From the NCBI GenBank assembly GCA_948567375.1, contig OX419756.1, forward strand, positions 36,222,333-36,286,332: 64,000 bases of DNA, in the 5' to 3' direction. Below the pieces are notes generated by a model, which ran no database searches, was not told the DNA's origin, and was given only the letters and a program-made list of their open reading frames with translations. The position numbers and the translations under genes are program-made. Of this stretch, positions 31,483 through 44,721 are shown piece by piece. Within the stretch, counting starts at the first letter, position 1; each line of letters starts with the position of its first letter. The DNA comes from Lunularia cruciata (Eukaryota > Streptophyta > Marchantiopsida > Lunulariales > Lunulariaceae).

Positions 31483-34400
31483 ATGACCAACACCAGGTGT
31501 ATTATCCTGCTCTCTGCTCTATGTCTCTTCGCGGTCGTGGCTGTGGACGCCACTAGATCGGACCCGGGTTTTGGCATGCGACATTTGTTGGGAGGCCGCG
31601 ACCACAAATACGATGAGGGTGAACTCGTTCCGTTATACGCCAACAAAGTGGGACCCTTCCACAATCCTAGGTGAGTTGCTCTTCCTGGCGATGACTGTTT
31701 CTTATGTGGTTTCGATCGATGTTGTGAGCGATCGGATGTGGATGCATCGTGAATCGAATTGCATGGAAATCGGAATCGGATGTTGTCGTATTTGGTTGGA
31801 TCCGGGCGGTACAGATCCTTTCTAAAGGCAAAAAGACCTCTTTTCAATTTGGTAATCGCCATCTTCATACGGAGCAATTTGATGCTGGGAAGATGCGTCA
31901 GCACGTGTATGCTGTCTTTCACTGTACGAGTTTTGTTTCTGAAAGAGGACCTGTGGTGCCTGGTCGCTTGTTGTCGATTGCCTGCTTTATCAAGTAAGTT
32001 AGTTCTGACAATTCGCAAAGTCCGATTTTAATCTGACTTTGCGGATGGATCTCACTCTGGTATATGAGACGAAGCTGGCAGTGCTTATTAATGCACCGGG
32101 TTTTGCAGTGAAACGTACCAGTACTATGACTTGCCCTTCTGCACCCCAAAGGATATGAAGCATAAAACTGAAGACCTTGGGGAGGTCCTCGAAGGAGACC
32201 GTATGGTCACAACTATGTACAATGTGACCTTCAAAACAGATAAGGAACTGGAAGAGCTTTGTACCACCGTCCTTACTGGTCAGCAAGTGAAGAAATTCCG
32301 AAGTGCCGTTGAACAGGACTATTATTTTCAGGTACTTACAAGTTTTAGCGATCGATTTTCGGTGGCATCAACTTGAAAGATGCATGTTTCTTGTGAAGTT
32401 GCCTTCTGAAAATAGTATATATCAGTAGATATCATCACCCTTTAGTAGCTGAATCGTCTTTAACGCTAATGGGTCTTTTGCAGATGTATTTTGACGATCT
32501 CCCCTTGTGGGGTTTCATCGGGAAAATTGAGCTTGAAGAGAAGAAGCAAGATCACTACCTTTTATACACTCACGTCCACTTCAAAGTTCTTTACAATAAC
32601 GACCGTGTGGTAGAGATTGGTGTTACCACGGACGGGAGACAGGCCAAGGACATTACTAGCGATGACTCTGTGGGGGTGACTTTCACTTATTCAGTCAAGT
32701 GGGAGCAAACTCCCAAAACTTTTGAACATCGAATGGAGAAATATCAGAAGTACTCTTTTCTACCACAGCACCTGGAAATTCACTGGTTCTCCATCATCAA
32801 CTCTTGTGTGACCGTCCTGCTGTTGACGGGTTTTCTTGCCACGATCCTCATGCGCGTTTTGAAGAACGACTTCATTAAGTAAGTTCTGGAACTCTTCCTC
32901 CAACGTAGCATACTGACTCGGACTTGGTAGTCCTTGTCTTAAACATTCTATAATGCTAGAATGTTCTTGTACGCGGAGGAAGCACTGGAATGTGAGTACT
33001 CTGCCTTCTATGTGTTAGTGGGAGGTATAACTCCAGAGAAATGATATCTCAGTAGTATATAATTCCCCCTAGTCAACTGCCAGATTCACCTTGGCTTCTC
33101 TACGTTACTCAACAGGTACACCAAGGAAGATGAAGAGGACCCAGAGGAGACTGGATGGAAGTACATCCATGGAGACGTTTTTCGATTTCCTCCACATCCC
33201 AAGTAAGACCTTGTCTGTAGAACTGTGTAGCTAAGTTCCGTTTCGACTTCGAATTTCTGGATGGGTTTTGAACTGACGCCATTAGTAGGTTTTATGATAA
33301 GCGGTTTCAGGAGGCGGGAGTATCGAAGGGTACACGTGTTGACATAGGAAGCACAGCACGTTGACTATTAGGTTGCCCGTTTGTATGTTTATCTAATCCG
33401 TGGGTGTTGCATTAGGCTGATTAGTTTTGGGAGATTGACCACTACTGAACTTATCTAGAGACTTTTGATATTTCTGATCGCCTGTGGAGCCTTCAGGTTA
33501 CTTCTATTCTCTGAGCTTCTATTGTAGAGAGAGGAACAGAGATAGAACGTGTTACTACACGGATATGACAGTCAGTTGTACGGTAGTAAGGTAGATCTAT
33601 TGTTGGTCACAGTACTAACAATGTTGTCTTCTCTGGATTTGAATCTCAGCGTTTTCGCTGCGGTTATTGGTAGTGGAACACAACTTTTGGTGCTTATGCT
33701 ATGCATTTTTGGGCTCTCACTGGTGGGAGTATTTTATCCCTACAATCGTGGTGCGCTCAACACTGCTTGCCTCGTCATATACGCCCTAACAGCTGGTATA
33801 TCGGGCTATGTATCTGCCCATCTTTATCGGCAAATGGGTGGTGAACAGTGGGTATGTTTCCTTCAGTCTCAGTGCATTGTGCTCGATATTTGTATTTTTA
33901 AACGTCGTTACCGTCCCTCTCTAGCTCAAGTGCGAAAAGCTTCGGAACTTGGTGTGTCCATGACTACTACGTCCAGTAATATGATTGAGTTGAAGCGTAG
34001 ACCACACCCTCTAAGTTCGCGATAGAGTTGAGGGGTCTTGCTCCTACGAATTTGCAACAAGTGAGCGTATCCAGATGAACGATTTATTTTAATCGGTGGG
34101 CACTGTTCATTTTCATACGTATAGGCGCACGTGGGTACAGAATCCGTGTTGTATCGGACAGGTTCCATATTTACACACTCAATATTTTGTGCAGAATCAT
34201 CCATTGCTTCTGTACTCTATTACTCACTATAATTGTGGTCCTATCATGACGTGAACTTGATTGATGCGTAGCAAACAATCTCACAGGGGACATTTGTATC
34301 TTGGCAGGTTAGGAATTTGATGCTTACGGGGTCATTGTTTTGCGGACCGATGTTCCTAGTGTTCTGCTTCAACAACACCGTGGCTATAGTTTATGGGTCC

Positions 34401-35795
34401 TCTCAGGCATTACCTTTTGGCACGATGGTCATTATTGCAATCATCTGGGCGCTCGTCACTTTCCCATTGACAGTAAGTACTCTGCTTTCCCCAATAAATA
34501 CGTCGACGGGTACCAAATCCGTGACTACTTTTTGTGAGCGTTTCCTCAATACATTCACAACTATCCTCCTTGCGCCTAACTTGTCTAAGGATAGGAGTTG
34601 ACACAGACTTGGGTCTCGTGAAATTTCTTTATATTTTGCAATCAAACGCTAGATGAGAAATAGTTATTTTCCTATAGCAGTGCCTCTATCTTGTTCTAGA
34701 GCGGCCCAGTATTGACATCAGTCTCGTGTTCAGGTCTTGGGAGGCATAGCTGGTAAGAACAATAAGTCAGAATTTACAGCTCCCTGTCGCACGAACAAGT
34801 ATCCCAGAGAAATCCCTGCTCTTCCTTGGTACCGGAAAGCAGTACCTCAGGTAAATGCTGCATCCAATTAGACTCTTAAAAAATGTGTTTCTGTTTCTGC
34901 ATTATTTGGACAGGAGTTTGTTGAAGAGGGTCATAAGTCGCTTATGCTACACTCCAAGGTGTTCCACTGCTAGTTAGTCAAGCACTGAATGTGCTTTGTA
35001 CATTGTCTCTTAACGGATAGACGGGGTAGTTCTTTTGGGTGTTGGCTAGCTCCTTGTATGTAAACACTTATTTACTCTCGCAATTCAACCTTACTTTCTC
35101 TCGGGACCGGCAATTGGCTGTTCTGACCACATGGATTGACTACTGAAAGATCCACTGCATCAAAAGAAATCTTTTTTAAACGTAAGACTGACTGTAATTT
35201 TGTGGTTGCAGATGTGTATGGCGGGCTTTCTTCCTTTCAGTGCCATCTACATTGAACTTTATTACATCTTCGCCAGCATGTGGGGACACAAGATTTACAC
35301 CATCTACAGCATTTTATTCATCGTGTTCATTATTCTCATCATAGTGACCGCATTCATCACTATTGCCCTCACATACTTCCAACTTGCGATTGAGGACCAT
35401 GAGTGGTGGTGGAGGTGAATTTTCTACCTTTATCTTCCCTGCTGTTGGTGGTTTAGCTATTCCAGCTCGATTGTATGAGTAGTTCATTAACTCATTTTCA
35501 GTGAAGTCACTGTTACCTCGCTGCTTCTAAGTTTTGCCCAAATCCTTGTGGCTGACAAAATGATGTATCGTGCAGGGCTGTTTTCTGTGGAGGATCTACT
35601 GGCTTCTTCATTTATGGATACTGTTTCTACTACTACTTTGCGCGATCTGAGATGACTGGCTTAATGCAGGGTTCCTTCTTTTTCGGGTACATGGGTTGTG
35701 TCTGCTATGGTTTCTTCCTTATGCTTGGGTCTGTCGGTTATCGCGCATCGCTTCTCTTTGTCCGGCACATATACCGGGCGATCAAGTGTGAGTGA
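31483..35795 (+). CDS. TMN: Transmembrane 9 superfamily protein (nonaspanin, TM9SF/TMN)
   Basis: Nine exons give 599 residues: 31,483-31,670; 32,109-32,331; 32,484-32,878; 33,116-33,202; 33,650-33,851; 34,308-34,472; 34,734-34,850; 35,212-35,414; 35,576-35,795. All introns are GT-AG and phases fit; a perfect TACTAAC branch site lies at 33,613 before exon 5. The N-terminus is a signal peptide (residues about 5-23), then a lumenal domain with [25 protein letters not shown] and [14 protein letters not shown]. The first membrane span is at about 239-262, then eight spans with [45 protein letters not shown] and FFFGYMGC. The C-terminus is KCE, matching the KXD/E COPI-retrieval motif described for plant members, so the protein should reside in the Golgi/endomembranes, with roles in sorting and adhesion known for the family. 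Length is normal. No defect seen. Confidence 0.95.
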
Positions 35796-37264
35796 GTCCA
35801 GCTGACTTTGTGAAATATCAATCATGACATGGCTTTAGGTATTAACGGCTAGAGAGAGCCTGTCAAGGAAGTATGATTGTTTCTATTTCATTGTGGGTCT
35901 AAATTTTGAAGGGGCACCGCCAAGGATCTCCAAAGTCAGATGCTAGAGGCAGACTATGTAAAAATCACACCCAGCAATTCTGATAGATTAGTCTAGTCGT
36001 CAATCACGTCAATTTGCCTCATTTCTCCAAAGAAGTCTCAAAGCTAGAAGGTCGTAAACTCTCATGGTGTCAATGTCATGACCAACTAGTAGTCGAACAA
36101 ATATTTAGCCCTGCTTTTCTGACCCTCAGAACCAACTCTCGCCAACCACTGAGTTTGTAGATAAATGGATCGGATATCATGCAGAGAGGAATAGATTTGT
36201 TGACTTTTTTGGAGGTCATCAATTGAATTCGGCTCATTGAAGGGAACCTTTAAAGTCGCTTCATGAGCATATAAATTAGCAAAGGGGAAAGGAAATCGTA
36301 TTACCAATTCTTTTTCTCTTAATAGATTAGTTCTGGATGTTGTACTGTATTGTACATGCCGTGCTGAATGCAGAAGTTCCATTACAGCATTCAATGAGAA
36401 ATATGAAATTCATCTACTCCTACATCTGAGCGTGCAACTACTTCTGGCGAAGCAGCAGGCATCTGACTAGCGTGTTAATATTTCCGACCTTATGTGAATC
36501 GAGTGTGAATCTGGCTCCGTAAGGCTGCAAGTTATTCCTGTTGCTTCTCGTGTCTAAAAGATATCCGGGTGTCTCTTGCAGATATTCATTAGACGCAGCC
36601 ATAGTTCTAATATCACAGTGAAGATTACTTTCCAGCAAACCAGCAACTATTCTTTGCCATCATTATGCTTTGCTTCTTTTGTTTGTGCCTTCACCAAATG
36701 TGGTAGAAAAGAAGTAGAATTGTTTATATTGGAGATGCACATCTTTGGAAAATTACCATGTGCGCTTTATTTTGCTTCTGGAAGGAGCTACAACCAAAAC
36801 CAGGAGTACGGGAGTGGTGGAGATGTGGTCAGTTGTCATCGAGCTGACTTATCGGAATACCTCCTCTTGAGAAAATAGTTCTAAATCATTCTAACTTATG
36901 TCAGGTTTAAGTCTCACGCAAAAATGCTATCAAGTGTTATGGTTGGTGCGAAACTGTGTTCTAGTACCCGGTGTTCCATTCTGTTTCTCAAATGTGTGTA
37001 GACCATTGCTATTCTGTATAGTGAGAACATAGGCTCCCAAATTTACTCATTCGATGTACAAGTTCCGGTGCTGAAGATCCATATCTGACAAATTGGGCAG
37101 CGTGAAGGTCGAAGAGGTCTCGTGGTAAACGCCGAAGCAGGTTGAATGTTTGAATGTTCGAGAAAGAAAGCGAAGAAGTGCAAACCTGTGAAACAGACCC
37201 TCATTCCCAACTAATACAGTCTTTTTCTCTTTTGTATAACATGAAAAGAAATTAAAAGAGAAAA
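35796..37264. other. 3' UTR and downstream spacer of the nonaspanin gene
   Basis: The first few hundred bases are the likely 3' UTR; no clear polyadenylation signal could be singled out. Further on, composition stays intermediate and short open frames on both strands (for example 36,576-36,878 plus; 37,047-37,283 minus) have no recognisable motif. Confidence 0.5.
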
Positions 37265-37380
37265 GGCGACCAGTAGAACACATGTAGGATGGGAAGATCC
37301 CATCAATACCACATAGAGCACATGAAGGATAGGAAAACCCATGGAAGAAACAAAAGAGGGAAAATGAAACTAGGTTCCCA
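37265..37380 (-). mobile_element. LINE 3'-end fragment, diverged
   Basis: Resembles the reverse complement of the LINE 3' end at 43,740-43,850 and the fragment at 39,610-39,735 (gatgggaaga..cccat, agagggaaaatg, then ggttcccat where the hairpin should be). The gggaag/cccat block occurs twice in tandem. The hairpin is degraded. Confidence 0.5.
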
Positions 37381-37520
37381 TAATATTCTATATGAGAAAT
37401 CTACCCTAAGTGCACCTAAGATATAGGAGCTATGTAAGTTTTAAAATCTACAAACGGTCTAAACACTCGAATAAATATCACCTAGTGTGATTGTACTCGC
37501 TAATGTTCTCCATCAAATGT

Positions 37521-37676
37521 AATAGAGAACAATGGACACAGTTGTCTGAAATATATTTCAAGGAAGTTAAAATATTTGGACTACTCGCTACTGCACTCAA
37601 TAGAGAACAATGGACACAAGGTTGTCTAAAATATACTCCAAAAAAGTTAAAAATAATTTTACTTATCGTTGAATCT
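37521..37676. repeat. Tandem duplication, two ~78-bp units
   Basis: aatagagaacaatggacaca starts at 37,521 and again at 37,599. Both continue through tgtct.aaatata and aagttaaaa. Noncoding. Confidence 0.75.
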
Positions 37677-39609
37677 TAAAGGAAAGCAAGTTCAGGATAC
37701 CGCCCCGTTGGAGGTTCATACTTGACGTATCACTCGATTTCAGGTCCGGCCAGTATCATGTTGAATGCTTGAGCTTGAGGTGGTCCTTTTGGGTAAATGT
37801 ACAAAGCTAAGCTATGCGTGATTTGGAAAGGCAATACAAGAATTTTGACCTGTTGGTTATAGAAACATACCTAGCCTTTTCTCTCTTATGTGTGATATTG
37901 AAAACCAACATGAATGAACGATTTGAATGCAAAGAAGCGGAAGGAAAGAAACGACCAAAAGAATATAACTACAGAAATAATAAATAAAACTGAAAATTAG
38001 CGAAACTGATAAAAATGCCTAGAAAGGAGAAAAATTGTTAGTATAAGGATATCGTGAAATAATCCGGTTATAAATTTGTTACTTAAAATATGACATGAAA
38101 CGAAAAATCTTATCTTTGGAATGAAAAGAAATTAAGGAAATTTGATAAGCTAAAAAGAATGAGGAAAGATAAGAAAAAAAAGATAAGCTAAAAAGAATGA
38201 GGAAGAAAAGGACAAAACATAGTCACAACATAACTCGAGGAAATAACTTCACGTCTAGCTTTTGAACATATTTCCACAGTTTTAATACAATTCTTAATCG
38301 ATTTTCTTTGAGATTAAATTAAGCTAATCATAAACCCATTCACATAAGCAATTTATATAATTTTAGAATCTTCTGAAAAAAGTGAATTTATAAAATTGGA
38401 TTTAATCATTATCTCATCTTCATAATCTCATTCTTCATTTCATTTGCAAGTACGAGGTTTTCCTTTCCATCGCAAAGTAATTCAATCTAATACTCATCAC
38501 ATTAAGATGATGATGACTTCATGCAAACTTATCATGGATAACTTATCAAATGTGCACTCACTTAATATTGATATTTAATATTATTTGATATAAATTTAAT
38601 GTCTTCTAATTTGTTAAGTTCAAATTACATCAAGATTACATATGTCCATCTCATAGATATAATTTGTTTCACATTGTACCACATGTAGAGAAGAAAAATA
38701 TACTAGTAAGTCTGATGAATTTCAATGCATCATTCTGAAATTATTTTTTGGATTAATGGAAGAAAATCTAAACGGTATGGTTGGTCTCTCTTGTTATTAT
38801 TATAATTGAACATTGTTTCTTTTTGACATTTTTTTTTGAGGATATAGATATTTAATTTCTATATAAGTTGATGATCAAAACAGTATTTGATTTCTTGTTT
38901 GCTTTTCACCAAGCATGGAAAAAGATAAAGATATAACTAAAGTATAATTATTTGATGATGTTAATAACACATGATATTATTGATGATATTAAAATATAAA
39001 AAACTAGCTTAAATAACCCTTCATATTATTGATGATGTTGAAACATTTAGAAAAATCTTAATTTAAGAATGAAAACTAACTCCTAGAAAGGAAGTATATT
39101 CAAGTAAAATATAATTAAATCAACACATAGTTACTAACATTTTGCAGAAGAATAAAAATATCTATAAATAGAACAAAAAAGACTTAATAGAAAAATGCCA
39201 CCTCTTTCAACGATAAAATGCTTCATCGGAGGAAACAATTTCATGAATTTTTGCACTTTCTCTTGAAAGAGAGAGAAAATGAACAAACGATGCAAGTTTT
39301 TCATGCCATGAAGCATTTTTAGCATTGTTGGAAGTGTGGATCCAAATACTGCAAGAGAAACTAAAACGTAATGAATTGTGTGAGAAAGTGAAAACGCTGG
39401 AGAGTGCCTTTCAAAAACTCAAGAAATAAATAAAGACAATGAAAAAATCAAACTAAGTTGATGTTGTTACCGAGAAAAGAAAAAACATTTGGTTGACACT
39501 TAATTGCAACTATCAAGTGAAGTGATTAGTTATATCTTCTAACAAAGACTCCGAGCAATAAAAGTATATTATTTAGATAACTTATCTTCAATGATAGGAC
39601 CTCTCTCTT
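37677..39609. other. AT-rich spacer, no gene seen
   Basis: No open frame with a recognisable motif. The stretch contains two gataagctaaaaagaatgag copies near 38,142 and 38,182 (local duplication). Nothing else stands out. Confidence 0.55.
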
Positions 39610-39735
39610 GCGAGAATCAAATAGACGGGGAAAAAGGCGACCGTCTACAGAACTCGAAGGATGGGAAGACCCATCAAGCCGTACAAGGGAGAGACGAAAA
39701 AGGTAAAATGGGGCTGGCCCCAATAGACTAGCAAA
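39610..39735 (-). mobile_element. LINE 3'-end fragment with hairpin
   Basis: On the minus strand it carries ctagtctattGGGGCCAGCCCCat, then acctttttcgtctctccctt and gtacggcttga, matching the 3' end of the LINE at 43,735-43,800. The hairpin arms GGGGC/GCCCC are retained with a different loop. Confidence 0.7.
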
Positions 39736-40582
39736 TTCCATTGTTCAATAGAAACAAATAGACTAGCAAAACCGTTGTTCAGTTGAAATTTACTATACTA
39801 CTCGAGGGACTACCGGAAGCCGATTCGAAGATTTGGGTTGAGAAGTGTTGGCAGAGACTCAAAGAGGCCGACGCCATTTGTAATCGTCGGGGTCGCTCTA
39901 GTGGTAGGCACCGGTACGGTAGGCTCTAGTGAGACCAGGGCAGCCTCGGGGAGATCACTTCCGCAAAGACAATGGCAACCGGATGTGTACTAGTATCATG
40001 TTGGGATTACAGCTCGACCTATTCGATGACGGGGATTAACCAGATTTACGTGATGTATGTCTTATTCCTATCACAGTTGAAATGTCCAGATTGCAACTCT
40101 AGAATGGGTTGCGGTGGGGGAGCTGCGGGGAGAGTGTGGAGACGGGAGAGCTTTGAGACGATTTTAATAATTTCTGAGGACCCTCTAGCATGTAGCATTC
40201 TAGTGAATAGTTTAATTTTTTCGTTTTTCAATTTTGGTTCCATTGGCACCTAGGTTCAAGAGCACGGAGAATGGAGTAGAAAGTTATTAATATTTTTAGC
40301 TTATTTATTTTTTTATTTTTTTATTTAGGGTTTAGAGTGATCATTATACATTGAGAGTGATGGGTTGATAATTTTCATTATAAATCTTTTGGTTTTCATG
40401 ATTAAGTTTCATGAGAATTTAATTTGAAAATTTTGGAGATAGAAATTAAAAGTTATGAGAATTTATAGATTTTAGAGTTTGGAGAGATTGTTTTTTTATG
40501 TGAGTTGAGATGTGAAGGGTTATAGTTTTGCAAATATGGGGAGATATGTAAAGGAACAATATGTGTTACTATCACTATTCTT
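39736..40582 (+). other. Possible LINE 5' region or spacer
   Basis: Between the LINE 3' fragment and the start of recognisable LINE coding sequence. 39,800-40,260 is less AT-rich, the rest is AT-rich. There is no second copy of this region in the window to define the LINE 5' end. Confidence 0.35.
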
Positions 40583-43500
40583 GTGCTAGCCATGGCTACA
40601 CTTTCCCATGTGGGGTTGCCTAGAGCGGGTCGGGATACACTATGCTCGGTTTGTCACCGATGTTTTATCTCGCAATGCTTTACCTCGCAAAGGGTAAAGA
40701 CCCATGTGGGAAGGATGCACAAGGACTATGATTGGACCACTTGGGATGCACACGTGAGACGAGCGACCACATCGACAACAGTGACACTCGGGATTATGCA
40801 CGCTTCTTCTATACCTTCGTTGATCGTTCCAAGGATACCGATCGAGTCGTGTGAGTGGTTAGCTTCTCAGGCTGGTTGCATTTTGGGGTTATTTGAGACT
40901 AGTTTTCCATGTCCATGTCTATTCCATAGGCTACCCCGCACACTCCATGATGAAGCTAGACATGCTTTTCACCTACCATTGGATCGTTTGGCACGTGATC
41001 CCTTGGACGAGTTAGCGTGGTTCTTATTCCTCCTACTCCCTCGATGGTGTCTTCATTATGCTAGAGGGGGACGTGCGGGGCATAGAGAGGTGGCGGCTAG
41101 ATTTTGTCGATTCCAAGCGGGAGATTGGGCATCCCTTCAGGAGGAGTCTGTTAGGGCTACACAATTTAGGAGACATGCATCACCACATGATACCACAGAT
41201 TCCACTCGATTATGACTATGTAGGACATTGGGTCAGGCGGGTAGAGCAGCACGAGCGCTGCACCCTTTGTCTATAGCCAGTCCTACTGATGAGACCATCT
41301 CTTCCCTACGCTCATTGCATCCTATAGAAATAGAGGGACTACCACTAGAGGTCTTAGATTATCAGCATGAGCAGCCTTTATGTCTTGATAGGCCACTATT
41401 TGCACAAGCATTGTGCACTGCTCCTCGCCTTTCTTCAAGCGGCCAAGGATAGTTTATGAACACCTTAGAGATTGCTTCCAAGCAGATGATCCTTCTAGTG
41501 GTTTTATCGAGTTGTTTCAGGTGGCTGCAGCAGTAGCGAGAAGAGATATTCCTATGTCTGTTAGTCGGGTGTTAGGTGCTAGTCGACTTCTCGCGATGGA
41601 GAAGGACACAGAAGGCATTAGACCGATTGCTATTGGAGAGATCTTTTTGTGTTTGGTCAGTTGTACCATTATCTTTCAGCATTGTTCTCACTTTTGACAG
41701 CACCTTAGTCCATATTAGTTTGGAGTAGCTACACTTGGAGGATGTGAGGCTATATCTCTAGGTATTAGAGCACTCCTAGATATCCATCCGGAGTGGGTTG
41801 TCCAACAGGTGGATGTTGAGAACACTTTTAATAACATCTCACGTGCATCGATCTTTAGAGAGCTTAGGGAGGCTGGTGGATCCATGGCGAGTCTCATTCC
41901 TTTTGTGCGGTCTTTTTATGGCTCTCTTGCTTCCCTTTACTACCACCATGGTGGTTCACAAGAAGGAGTCACCGTCTTGGAGTCAGCTGTTGGTCACAGA
42001 GATCCTTTGGGGGGGCCCTTATTTGCCATGGCTCCTTTAGAGCTCTCCTATCTACTTTGGCCATGCCCGGTTGTGTATTTCCCTCCTTGGCAGATGATAC
42101 ACACATCGTAGGCCCTATAGATCAGATTAGGCAGGCCTTTGACTACTTGACTACCGAGCTACATCTAGTAGGCTTGAGAGTCAAGGTGTCAAAGTGTAGG
42201 GCATGGTCCCCTTTAGGTATCCCTCCCTACCTTGAGCTTCCAGAGGGGTGTATCACATCCACAGATGGACTTCGTGTTCTTGGAGTGCCAGTAGGATCTA
42301 AGGATTTTGTCACATGCTTCTTGGACGCTGCCCTTGTAGAGGATGTTTTCCATGTGGATGACCTTCCATTACAAGGAGATCTGCATGTGGCATTTGGTAT
42401 ACTCTCTTATAGTATTGCTCGTCAACCATCCTACCTCATCCGTATAGTTCCCTCCTCACCGTCCTTCCTATCACGTTTGAGAGCATTTGATAGGAGGATT
42501 ATGGGAGTCTTTGGTGATATTATTGGACCAAGGACTTTTGAGTGTGTGACAGGGGATTTGGCACGTAGACAGACTGCTCTACCAATCTCATGTGGTGGGG
42601 TTGGCTTGCTTTCTATGGAGGAGATAACACCTATAGCGTTTTTGGGTAGTTGGGCTCTCTCGGCACCCCTACTTTCCTCTCATTTTGTTGTTGCTGATAG
42701 GCCGGTTTTGGAAACTTATGTGACAGAGGTGGAGGGAAGATCCTTTTCTCTCCAAGTGTTATTGCGCCAGACAAGAGATAGTCTATCCTCATGAGCACAA
42801 GAGGGTTTTCCACTATTTGCTTCACTATCGTCAGATTGGACTAGAGATCTATAGTCTTCCTTGATGGAGCAATAGTGTGAGCATATGCTACATTCTCTCT
42901 TAGTTGACTCGTCCATTCCTCAAGCTACTAGAGAACGTCTACGCTCTTGCTCCGGCAAGGGTGCAGGCTCATGGATCCTAGCTCAACCGTGCATTAGGGC
43001 TTTTTGACTCGCACTGGCTACTTTCTCTACAGCGATGAGGTTTTGCCTAGGTTTGGTCCACCCATCTGCATCTTCACTACTCACTTGTGAGTGTGGTTCT
43101 ACACTAGATGCAACGGCGGTCCACATGACATAGTGTCCTTTTGGAGGACAGAGGATAACTACACATGATGCCATTAGAGACATAGTGTTTGCTATGGCAT
43201 GAGAGAGTGGATACTTGGCTTGGAGGGAGCGTTTGTATGCTTTGCAGACAACATGTGTCAAGGCAGACTTATACTTGGTCCAAGATGATTAGGTGACAAT
43301 AGCGGATGTCGTGGTCATAGACCCTACGCGAGATACAGTTTCGGAGGGAGTGATTACCCATCTCTCTGGATGGGTGGCGAGTGCACCAGCAGGTTGCAAG
43401 GTCTCCAAGTATAGGGGCATGTAGCGAGGTCACCTCTTTGTTCCTCTAGCCTTGGAGTTATATGGAGTGATGGACACGGCATTTGACACATTTGTCAGGG

Positions 43501-43850
43501 AGTGCGCGAGAGCTTATCATGTTAGGCGTCAAGGAGTACCACTCTCACTCTCATACTTTGTAGCATATTATAGACAGCATATGTCCATTGCTCTACAGAG
43601 TGCAGTGGTTGGTGCAATCCATAGGAGAGCAATCACATTAGGTGATGTTTCTTTGGATGCTCCAGTTGTGTGTAGACAGTACGACTTGCATAGCTCAGAT
43701 ATCTTAGGTGCGGTAGGGCAGATTTCTCATACAAACTCTATTGGGGGCTTAGCCCCATGTTACCTTTTTGTCTCTCCCTTGTATGGCTTGAAGTGGTCTT
43801 TCTATCCTTCATTTTTCCTACACGGTTGCCTGTTTGCATCATAGTTGAAA
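40583..43850 (+). pseudogene. Non-LTR retrotransposon (RLE-type LINE), near full length but broken
   Basis: Domains in order, across several frames. N-terminal C2H2-type finger (CSVC..THVGRMH, 40,643-40,720). RT finger motif GIRPIAIGEIF (about 41,605-41,645). RT motif A VDVENTFNN (about 41,808-41,836). Motif B GHRDPLGGPLF (about 41,995-42,030). Motif C LADDTH (about 42,086-42,105). Thumb segment to 42,794. A CCHC-like motif CECG..AVHM..CPFG (about 43,086-43,145). A C-terminal domain with DVVVIDPTR and LALELYG (43,300-43,500), which resembles a restriction-like endonuclease. This architecture is that of R2/CRE/NeSL-type LINEs, which copy RNA at a nicked target. At least four frameshifts (for example between motifs B and C) and stops (for example within the CCHC motif) inactivate it. 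Confidence 0.85.
43735..43805 (+). other. Conserved 3'-end hairpin segment of the LINE
   Basis: GGGGGCTTAGCCCC forms a stem of five G-C pairs with a 3-nt loop (GGGGC-TTA-GCCCC), followed by a conserved pyrimidine-rich stretch ending in tatggcttga. Related segments are at 7,265-7,390 and, reversed, at 39,610-39,735. It could be the RNA structure that the reverse transcriptase recognises. Confidence 0.6.
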
Positions 43851-44721
43851 GTACAATAGGGGATTTCAGTTATAGTTATACAAAGCTCTCTATATTTCCT
43901 TATAACTTATTACAAAGTGTCGACTTAATTGATAAGGGTCCGAGTAGGTGGAGGAAAAGGTCTGACTCCGGTGTTCCCATCAAGTTCCTTATTGTTAGCG
44001 AACTCCGTAATAAATGGTTTGTAGAAAATAAAGGATACCTAGTTAAACTGTTGTCACTCCGTAATGCATTAGTTATACATCAGGGTTAATATAGTGGATA
44101 GATTAGATTGGGGTGAAAAGGGTGGCCGTCGAGATTAGGGTCACGATGATAGCACAAAGATAGGTGGGGTCACAACAATAGGTGATGTACGAGAGAATGA
44201 GATGAACCGCAAGAGAATGAGAGAGGACAAGATGACCCGCACGAGAGGACGAGAAGGAGAAAAGTGACAAAAAATTTGAAGATAGGTGGGGCCACAACAA
44301 TAGGTGATGGACAAGAGAATAAGATGATGAACAATGCAATTGAAGATTCTCAATTTCATTACTTACAAACTAGTTTGGAATGTAATTTTTATATGGCAGA
44401 CCTTGTTCATTGTGTTGTGTGAAGGTGCAAAGATTTGCAATCTCATTAGGAATGTTAATCTCTTGAAATGTAATTCTTATCTCCCAAGTTTGAAATGTAA
44501 TTATTATCTCTCAAGTTTGAAGATTTTCAATTCCATGATTTAAAAACTAGTTCAGAATATAATTCTCATATGGCAAACCTTGTTCATGTGCAGGTACCAT
44601 CTTTGAAGTGAGAAGAGTAGAGCATGCCAGATCAAGTGTTAATTTTGGTGTTTAAAGAATCAAGGAAGGTAGAGTTATTTTTGTTGATAGAAAAATAAAG
44701 GAAGACAGAGTCTAGTATAAC
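43851..44721. repeat. Spacer with two sets of direct repeats before the transposase
   Basis: aggtggggtcacaacaatagg at about 44,160 recurs as aggtggggccacaacaatagg at about 44,282. A longer pair starts with gaagattctcaatt at 44,342 and gaagattttcaatt at 44,518, each ~70 bp and ending in ccttgttcat. The second set may derive from duplicated leader sequence of the transposon. No coding motif here. Confidence 0.6.

Noticed and set aside
31461-32286. Minus-strand frames opposite the first nonaspanin exons
   Set aside because: They overlap exons and introns of a well-supported plus-strand gene and carry no motif.
39885-39960. Possible tRNA (ctctagtggtaggc resembles an A-box)
   Set aside because: No B-box follows and no acceptor stem pairs; the similarity is limited to one motif.
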